NCBI GenBank assembly: GCA_016721085.1
Contig: JADKJI010000019.1
Span: forward strand, 48,974-112,973
Direction: 5' to 3'
DNA from: Chitinophagaceae bacterium
GTDB taxonomy: Bacteria; Bacteroidota; Bacteroidia; Chitinophagales; Chitinophagaceae
Length of the DNA stretch: 64,000 nucleotides
The notes below the pieces were generated by a model. It was not told where the DNA came from and ran no database searches. It saw only the letters and a program-made list of their open reading frames with translations. The translations under genes and the position numbers were made by a program. Below are positions 58,693 through 64,000 of this stretch, piece after piece. Every line of letters starts with the position of its first letter. The stretch's first letter is position 1.

Positions 58693-60049
58693 TTGACTTT
58701 CGAATAAATTTCATTCCAAACCCCCAGGCATCTTTATAGGTTTGAATAAAATATCTTAGAATTTCTGTGCCCTGAACATGGATTGTACGGTTCATTACGA
58801 TATACATGGCAATACCTGTAATAGTATATGTAAGCATAGTTGCGTAAGCGGCACCGATGCCTCCAAAACGACTCAGGAAGAAATAAGAGAAAACAAGATT
58901 AAGCGAAAGCATTCCGAAATTGACCCAGAAATTCACTTTAGGTTTACCGATTGCATCAAGGGTTGACCCGAATTGATAACTTAATGGACGAACGATACAG
59001 AAAAGGATTGTCAATTGTAATATGGGGGCTGCAGGATAATATTGAGATCCAGAAAGTACAAGGATGATTAATTTAGGGAAGATGAAAATGAAGAGTGAAA
59101 ATGGTATGATGATGGCCAGCAAAACACCACACATCCTTTCGAAATAGTATTTCACTTTCGCCATACCGTCTTCTTCAGATGCTTGAACATTTTTTGGGAA
59201 AAGCACATCAGCAATGGCCAATGAAGGAACATCTAACAACATATTCACCCGTTGGGTGGCATCGTAATATGAGATAAAGTTATTTCTTACTACGGCGTCA
59301 GGTATAGCATTTGCGGTTACAAAACGATCCAATGAGCGGGAAACAGAAGCAAACAGATTGGTACCGAATATATACTTTCCGAAATGAAGCATTTCTTTTA
59401 GGGTTTTGCCTTCATAATGGAATTTTTTAAGATGATAGGCCCTGCTTTTGATCCATAATAATAGTACTCCCAGCAAGAGGGATAGGATCTGCAGAATCAC
59501 GACAACAGGAATGGTTAGCCAATCCTTTTTAAGGAGCCAAATAAAGAAAATAGCTGCAAAAAAAGATCCCTGGCGAAGAAAATAGACCTGGAACATAGGC
59601 TGGAACTGCATTTGGGACTGCATTACCACCTCCAGATGATTAAATGGAATGAGCAAGAGGATAAATAGGATACTCCAGTAAAATAAAGGCTTTAATTCTG
59701 GCGTATTCAGAAAACCAGAGATACTTGTATTAAAGAAAGTAATAAGAAGTATGGCAAAAAGGGATATCGCAATATTTATGAGTAATCCTACAGATTGAAC
59801 CACATTTTTCTTGTCAGCGTATTCCTGCATGCCCATGAATCGGATCATCGGGTTTCGCAGCAGTCCTTGTTTGATCATTTCAAACATGGTGAAAATAGCC
59901 AGGTAAAGCGCCCAAACGGCGAAATGCTGAGTAGAAACCGACCGCACCAGGATGAAATAGGAAAACGTACCAAAAAAGAGCAAAGAGAATCGTTGCAGGA
60001 ACGTGTTAAAGATAGAATGCAGCCAAAAAGAGGATCGCAACAGTTTCAA
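58679..60049 (-). CDS. Oligosaccharide flippase-like membrane protein (Wzx/MATE type)
   Basis: 456 residues with about 14 hydrophobic helices, opening with RFSLLFFGTFSYFILVRSVS. The later loop FISYYDATQRVNMLLDVPSL is typical of the PST family. It is the second flippase of the window, not next to glycosyltransferases. Its 3' end overlaps the HEAT gene, and upstream lies repeat-filled DNA. Confidence 0.85.
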   Translation of the reverse strand: MKLLRSSFWLHSIFNTFLQRFSLLFFGTFSYFILVRSVSTQHFAVWALYLAIFTMFEMIKQGLLRNPMIRFMGMQEYADKKNVVQSVGLLINIAISLFAILLITFFNTSISGFLNTPELKPLFYWSILFILLLIPFNHLEVVMQSQMQFQPMFQVYFLRQGSFFAAIFFIWLLKKDWLTIPVVVILQILSLLLGVLLLWIKSRAYHLKKFHYEGKTLKEMLHFGKYIFGTNLFASVSRSLDRFVTANAIPDAVVRNNFISYYDATQRVNMLLDVPSLAIADVLFPKNVQASEEDGMAKVKYYFERMCGVLLAIIIPFSLFIFIFPKLIILVLSGSQYYPAAPILQLTILFCIVRPLSYQFGSTLDAIGKPKVNFWVNFGMLSLNLVFSYFFLSRFGGIGAAYATMLTYTITGIAMYIVMNRTIHVQGTEILRYFIQTYKDAWGFGMKFIRKSNEKA

Positions 60050-60606
60050 AACAGGAATTTAAACGGTTAACGCAAAGATTACGCATTTAAACGGAAAAAC
60101 AGGATAAATAGTGCTGTGAGGCAAGGACTAATGATCATACCGGAAAGGGAATAAAAAACCTCCAAAATTTATAAAATGTACCTGATGGGAGAGATTAGGT
60201 TTTGGAATCCTTTCACCAATAATTCCGGCAAGATGCCAATCAATTCTACTTGAAATATTTTCGTTTATATTTTTTTCATTTGCGTTTATGATAGGCTCGA
60301 TAAACTCGTTTCAGGGTTTTCGAATCAAAATCGGATCAGTGTAAGCAAATCAGTCAAATCAGCTAAGAGTGCCTGCAGATGTGGATCTCAGCCTATTTGG
60401 CCTGAATTTCCCGGTTCCCATTTTTCCTATAATTTATATTATGTTAAGTGACGGCCTGCGGCGCTGGAGGCTGAATGCTGGATGCCTCTGATGCTAATTG
60501 CCTAGGGCCTAAAGCTGAAGGCCTAAGGCTTTGAATTGTATCTACCCTAGTGTTATGATTTGTTGTTCTGAAAATCTGAATTCAATTCCTAATAATTCAT
60601 AGTGCT

Positions 60607-60678
60607 GGCGCAAGCATGTCCAAAGGGCTCATACAGTGTGCTTATGATTGCAGAAATCCCTTTGGACCGGCTTGTGCC
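60607..60678. repeat. Hairpin P of the GCTTGGACC-related repeat region
   Basis: Arms GGCGCAAGCATGTCCAAAGG and the reverse complement of GGCACAAGCCGGTCCAAAGG pair over about 20 bases with three mismatches. It is arranged tail-to-tail with hairpin Q. Confidence 0.8.
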
Positions 60679-60746
60679 TGAATTATGACAGATAATAAAT
60701 ACATGAAATTCACCCAAAAGATTGTTCACAGAAAGATGTAAGACAT

Positions 60747-60818
60747 GGCACAAGCCGGTCCAAAGGGATCTCCTATTAATTTACTTTCCTCAATTTGCCC
60801 TTTGGACATGCTTGCGTC
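60747..60818. repeat. Hairpin Q, inverted copy of P
   Basis: Its left arm (60747-60767) is the perfect 21-bp complement of the right arm of P (60658-60678), and its right arm is complementary to the left arm of P. The two hairpins therefore form one large inverted repeat. Confidence 0.8.
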
Positions 60819-60840
60819 AGCAGTAAGAATTATTAGAGTT

Positions 60841-60920
60841 AGGTGCTTGGACCAAACGGGGGCCAACAACAAGAAATGTTAGATTTGGGTGCTTGGACTT
60901 GAAGGAGCTTGGACCAGACA
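60841..60920. repeat. GCTTGGACCAGACGG repeats
   Basis: Copies: GGTGCTTGGACCAAACGGGG, GGGTGCTTGGACTTGAAGG and GAGCTTGGACCAGACAGG. Confidence 0.75.
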
Positions 60921-60931
60921 GGCAGTAATCA

Positions 60932-61390
60932 TTAAGATTTCGAAGGCCTCCAATTCAATATATTTTCATTTTTAAATTTTTCAAATAGATCAAAAACATC
61001 ATAAATTTTTTTACTGTTTATTTCTAATTGGTCTAATTGTTTTTCCCATTCACTTATATCTTCATAAATCTTTTCTTCACCAGAGACTGTATTAATTATG
61101 AAATGTTGACATGGGTATTCCGTACCGTAACCATATATAATTTTATTGTCAACATTTATCATAGAGACATTTAATTGTACTACACTTACACTATCCCAAA
61201 GGGTTTTGAAATTTAGATGCCAATTTGAAGGCTGTTGATCTTTGCGTGCACCCGCTATTTTAAAAAGCTCATATGGTTCAATTAGAGGTAAGCGCCATAA
61301 ATCTTCTTTCTTATAGTAATCATAAAATTCTGTATGACAACTTGAGAAAGCGACCAAAAAGAAGATAGCGCAATACTTTTTAAAGGTCAT
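60932..61390 (-). CDS. Small putative lipoprotein
   Basis: 152 residues starting at ATG 61390, with a lipobox (FLVAFSSCHTEFY). The mature part is polar and mixed, with GYGTEYPCQHFIIN and an acidic-basic C-terminus (KIYDVFDLFEKFKN). No family recognised. Minus strand, like the other remnants to its right. Confidence 0.55.
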   Translation of the reverse strand: MTFKKYCAIFFLVAFSSCHTEFYDYYKKEDLWRLPLIEPYELFKIAGARKDQQPSNWHLNFKTLWDSVSVVQLNVSMINVDNKIIYGYGTEYPCQHFIINTVSGEEKIYEDISEWEKQLDQLEINSKKIYDVFDLFEKFKNENILNWRPSKS

Positions 61391-61507
61391 TATTAATAGT
61401 TTTTGATCCATGTTGCTGAAACTGTCGGGGCTGAGTTATCCATGGCCCCATGATATATTCCCCAACTAGTCTAAGCATACGCACCCACTTTTCATATTTC
61501 ATGATGC

Positions 61508-61640
61508 TGGCGCAAGCATGTCCAAAGGGCTCATACAGGGTGCTTATAATTTCAGAAATCCCCATCCTGGTCCAAGCGGCACCCTCTCCCCGCCGCTTGC
61601 GCAAGCATCAAGTATAGATAACATTAGATACTTGTATAAG
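61508..61640. repeat. P-type hairpin and GCTTGGACC-type repeat
   Basis: A copy of the left arm of P (GGCGCAAGCATGTCCAAAGG, 61509 on), then CTGGTCCAAGCGGCACCC, then a CCGCTTGCGCAAGC palindrome. Together they form a composite between two minus-strand genes. Confidence 0.75.
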
Positions 61641-61740
61641 ACGGGGCTATTTATTCAGTCTCATTTTAGTAAATTCATAATTTGATATGTTTCTATACGG
61701 CAATGCATTTAATAAACTAAAATCTGAAACTTCACCTGAA

Positions 61741-62093
61741 TCAACAATTTTTTTTCAACCTTAAATCACTTGACTTTAATATTGCTTTCAGCAATTCTAT
61801 ATTGCTTGTTGAATCAATAATTAATTTACGAAGAGAAAAACTAAAATGATCAGTTAACCATGGGTGCTCATAGTCTAAATGGTAATTATAAAAAAATGCC
61901 GGAATTGGATCTTTAGGGTTAAACTTATTTGCAGAATCAAGCAATTGAGAAAAAATGGCACTTGGGGTTTCTTTCTCAATGGTAATATTTACAAACTGCG
62001 GATAGTATCAAGATGAATTGGCAAGTTATTGCTCTTCTCATTACCTGAAGAACACCCTAATAAATTATTACTCCAAAAAAATATATATTTCAT
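61741..62093 (-). pseudogene. Broken small lipoprotein gene
   Basis: An ATG at 62093 leads to a lipobox (FFWSNNLLGCSSGNEKSNN), and the frame ends at TAA near 61993. The continuation in another frame (TIEKETPSAIFSQLLDSANK, then FFYNYHLDYEHPWLTDHFSF) runs to 61741. A single-base loss near 62000 would explain it. About 115 residues. No family recognised. Confidence 0.5.
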
Positions 62094-62150
62094 ATTAATA
62101 TTAGTTTGCAGGTAGTATTTTCCCCTTCTGGTCCAAGCAACAAACTCAAC

Positions 62151-62315
62151 TTACTTCAAAAATATTTTTTCAAGTACATTCTCGACATAAACATATCCTG
62201 CCAATCCATCTTCAGGAAGACCTTTTACGTTTTCACCTTTTTTGACATACTGATCATTTACCTCCTTAAGATTTTCATCATAATAAATCTTCCTAAGTGA
62301 TTTATCAATACACAT
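62151..62315 (-). pseudogene. C-terminal remnant of an unidentified protein
   Basis: From MCIDKSLRKIYYDENLKEV to ENVLEKIFLK, about 54 residues. The upstream part runs straight into the GCTTGGACC repeat at 62311-62413, so the N-terminus seems replaced by the repeat. The longer frame through the repeat is probably not coding. Confidence 0.4.
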
Positions 62316-62413
62316 GCTTGCGCCAGCAGTAAGTATTATTAGAGTTGGGCGCTTGGACCAGACGGGGCAAGCATCAAGTATAGTTAGTATTAGATACTTG
62401 GACCAGACAGGGG
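62311..62413. repeat. GCTTGGACCAGACGG repeat pair
   Basis: Two motifs (GCGCTTGGACCAGACGGGGC and ATACTTGGACCAGACAGGGG) with CAAGCATCAAGTATAGTTAG between. The right end of a CATGCTTGCGCC arm lies at its left edge. Confidence 0.8.
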
Positions 62414-62939
62414 AATACGGAGCAATATTCTCCATCTGTTCCATTCAGCGTCCTCTCTCCTCCTTTGAACATACTTACTCCAGCAGCTGGCTTGTTCAAG
62501 ACAGGTTATTTATAATAGATCTAAAATTGATCCCAATTTGTGCCAATAATTGCAAGATAGAATATGATTGGAGATACAATACATATAAATCCAAGTAAAC
62601 TTTTCGCTTAAATAGGAAAACAATTCCTACAATAGGCAAAACCAAGTGCAAGTAACAAAAGAGAGAAAATAAAATAGCTTACATTCTTTAAAAATACTAT
62701 TAATGCCATTTACAGATATTAATAAGTTTGAAGGCAATATTATCGACAAGAATGATACAATTACTAAAATAATCGATACCCCCTAAAAAGTAATTATTAA
62801 AATATTTCATACCTAGACACTTTTAAAAGACTAAACCCAAAACACATAACTTATAGTTTTGAGTGCTTGGACCAGACTGAGGCAAACACCAAGTAAAGTT
62901 AATATTAGATACTTGGACCAACCGGAGTGGATCTGAAAT
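62414..62939 (-). other. Mostly gene-free stretch with a possible remnant
   Basis: A minus-strand open stretch (about 62516-62680) reads PIVGIVFLFKRKVYLDLYVL and is hydrophobic, but it has no acceptable start; it may be a membrane-protein remnant. GCTTGGACCAGAC repeats lie at 62855-62931. Nothing else was recognised. Confidence 0.35.
62855..62931. repeat. GCTTGGACCAGAC repeat pair
   Basis: AGTGCTTGGACCAGACTGAG and ATACTTGGACCAACCGGAG are spaced as in the 62311 copy. Confidence 0.75.
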
Positions 62940-63469
62940 TTAATATGAATTTTTACAGAAATTTAATTGTTCAATAATTAAATTTCCTTCAATACTAGTC
63001 ATCAAGTAATTCCAATTAAACAGTACTTTGACTATATTTTGTATGCTATGAGCATCCACTTCATTCCTTAATGATGCGTAGTTGTGCTCTTTGTAGACAT
63101 GAAAATAGTGTTCTATAAACTTTTTCTTCGCCCGTTGCGCCCCAATCAAAGACTGAACTATCAGGATCAATGAATTTCGTATTCATCTTATACATTTCCA
63201 TTTTTGTAAGAGAAATTGGATTAGTATGTAATATTTATCCTTTGTAAATTCCTTATACTTGTCTGTATTAGCAAACTTTCTATCTTTCCTTTTTAATGAA
63301 TTATAAAGATTCTTATTCAAAACAACTATCTCACCTTCTTTTTCATTTACTTTTACATTAACCACAATATAATATTTAGATAAGTTTTGACTCTCAAATA
63401 TTTTATCTAAATAAACTGAACGACAATCTTTCTGGTCAAAAAATTAAGGAAAATCAATAATTGAATCAT
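62940..63469 (-). pseudogene. Frameshifted hypothetical protein
   Basis: An ATG at 63469 (MIQLLIFLNF) followed by three frame changes (about 63440, 63230 and 63138, the last at an A run) gives a plausible ~170-residue protein: VNVKVNEKEGEIVVLNKNLY, MNTKFIDPDSSVFDWGATGE, KFIEHYFHVYKEHNYASL, IIEQLNFCKNSY. It shows no known motif. Read as given, no single frame covers it. Confidence 0.4.
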
Positions 63470-63502
63470 ATTAATATTTTTTACTTCGATTTCCTCATTA
63501 TG

Positions 63503-63592
63503 GCCCAAGCAGCACCCTCTCACCTATCAAACGTCTGGAGCAAGCATCATGTACTATTATAATTGGGTGCTTGGGCCAGACGAGGCTTTAAC
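63503..63592. repeat. GCTTGGACC-type inverted repeat
   Basis: GGCCCAAGCAGCACCCTCTC faces GGGTGCTTGGGCCAGACGAG: the GGCCCAAGC and GCTTGGGCC arms pair around GAGCAAGCATCATGTACTAT. Confidence 0.75.
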
Positions 63593-63625
63593 TAGCCAAT
63601 AATAGAAATTGAATCTTAAATTATA

Positions 63626-64000
63626 TTAATCACAACATGAACTATCCGTGAGTTTTACCTGAAATGTTTCCAATTTCATAATAAAAAAGGAAGAATTATC
63701 AGATTTTGACAATTTCCCTTCAAAAGTAAAATCGTAGCATATCGCACATTTACTAACCATATTATCTAATCTATTCTCCATTTCCTTTGAAGCGAACTGC
63801 ACCTGTAAATCCTTATTAACTAATTCAGAACTTTTGAAATTATCGGAATTCTCCACTTCTACTATCTTGTATCTTGCATAACACTCACCACAAGCATAGG
63901 CCATGTAATGACATTTCAACTTTGCATTAGGATTTTTGTAAAGCTTTATAATATTATAATCATATATAAAATACACAAGTATTCCAACAATGAAAGGAAT
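63626..64000 (-). CDS. Cys-rich small membrane protein, partial at window end
   Basis: The frame remains open to the last base, so the N-terminus is outside. A hydrophobic stretch (IPFIVGILVYFIYDYN) precedes YMAYACGECYARYKI and, later, SKCAICYDF: two CxxC pairs and a closing CC. The pairs may bind metal or form disulfides. No family recognised. Confidence 0.5.
   Translation of the reverse strand: MPFIVGILVYFIYDYNIIKLYKNPNAKLKCHYMAYACGECYARYKIVEVENSDNFKSSELVNKDLQVQFASKEMENRLDNMVSKCAICYDFTFEGKLSKSDNSSFFIMKLETFQVKLTDSSCCD

Larger units (their letters stand above)
60050..60931. other. Gene-free stretch of 880 bases with repeats
   Basis: No gene is supported. It holds a GCCTAGGGCC-type fragment at 60475-60535, the paired hairpins at 60607-60818 and the GCTTGGACCAGAC motifs at 60841-60920. 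Between 60050 and 60470 nothing recognisable is seen. Confidence 0.6.

Noticed and set aside
61380..61604. Minus-strand open frame of 74 codons
   Set aside because: It runs through a P-type repeat and reads repeat-derived text, with no plausible start or family.
60841..63592. Integron-like cassette array
   Set aside because: Gene-plus-repeat layout is suggestive, but no IntI, and no GTTRRRY/RYYYAAC pairs at consistent places in the repeats.

Overview
The window looks like a chromosomal segment of a Bacteroidota bacterium, most likely family Chitinophagaceae. The basis is seen in the sequence: type IX secretion (T9SS) sorting domains, an outer-membrane-protein family TonB-type barrel, DUF4199, the Bacteroidota-type Lgt, GlmU-like and dihydroorotase-like proteins, and promoters of the TTTG / TAnnTTTG kind. 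Genus cannot be fixed without a search. Thirteen or so genes, including housekeeping ones, carry single-base frameshifts, mostly at homopolymers. This suggests an error-prone consensus as much as real gene decay.

Layout. 1-6.8 kb: two large secreted or surface genes, a YadA-head/S74-chaperone fibre protein (5' end outside the window) and a subtilisin with a T9SS tail, both frameshifted. 6.8-16.4 kb: a TMEM220-like membrane protein, a ThuA/sugar-dehydrogenase/PKD/cytochrome c lipoprotein, rpmI-rplT, an arginine decarboxylase, Hsp20 and a bacilliredoxin. 16.5-25 kb: lgt, an OMP_b-brl_3 receptor, yajQ, rpmE2, a GlmU-like protein, and a tpiA gene fused by an apparent deletion to a headless hemerythrin gene. 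25-32 kb: a Kir-type K+ channel and a surface-glycan group (glycosyltransferase, flippase, sulfatase-like membrane enzyme, FkbM methyltransferase), then ACBP and GNAT. 32-39 kb: CBS protein, lepA, SGNH-like protein, and an ECF sigma factor with a probable membrane partner. 39-47 kb, minus strand: a GDP-heptose pathway (gmhB, hddC-like, gmhA, hddA-like) with two glycosyltransferases, a 46-residue membrane microprotein, DUF4199 and a dihydroorotase homologue lacking its metal ligands. 47-60 kb: DUF2202 lipoprotein between two ~260-bp direct repeats, tRNA-Pro(GGG), a beta-helix T9SS protein, an NAD(P)HX repair enzyme, a serine hydrolase, serA, a TPR-AAA/TPR-membrane pair, a HEAT-like protein and a second flippase. 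60-64 kb: a gene-poor, repeat-laced tract with small, often broken lipoprotein and membrane genes, all on the minus strand.

The most unusual content is in the intergenic DNA. Several families of dispersed palindromes are nested inside each other and sit within about 20 bases of stop codons or on terminator T-tracts. They include arms of GCCTAAGGCTTAAGGCC type, of CCGCAGAGACGCGG type, of CGCAGTGTCTCCC type, and, in the last 4 kb, of GCTTGGACCAGACGGGG type. No CRISPR array, transposase, integrase or phage gene was seen.
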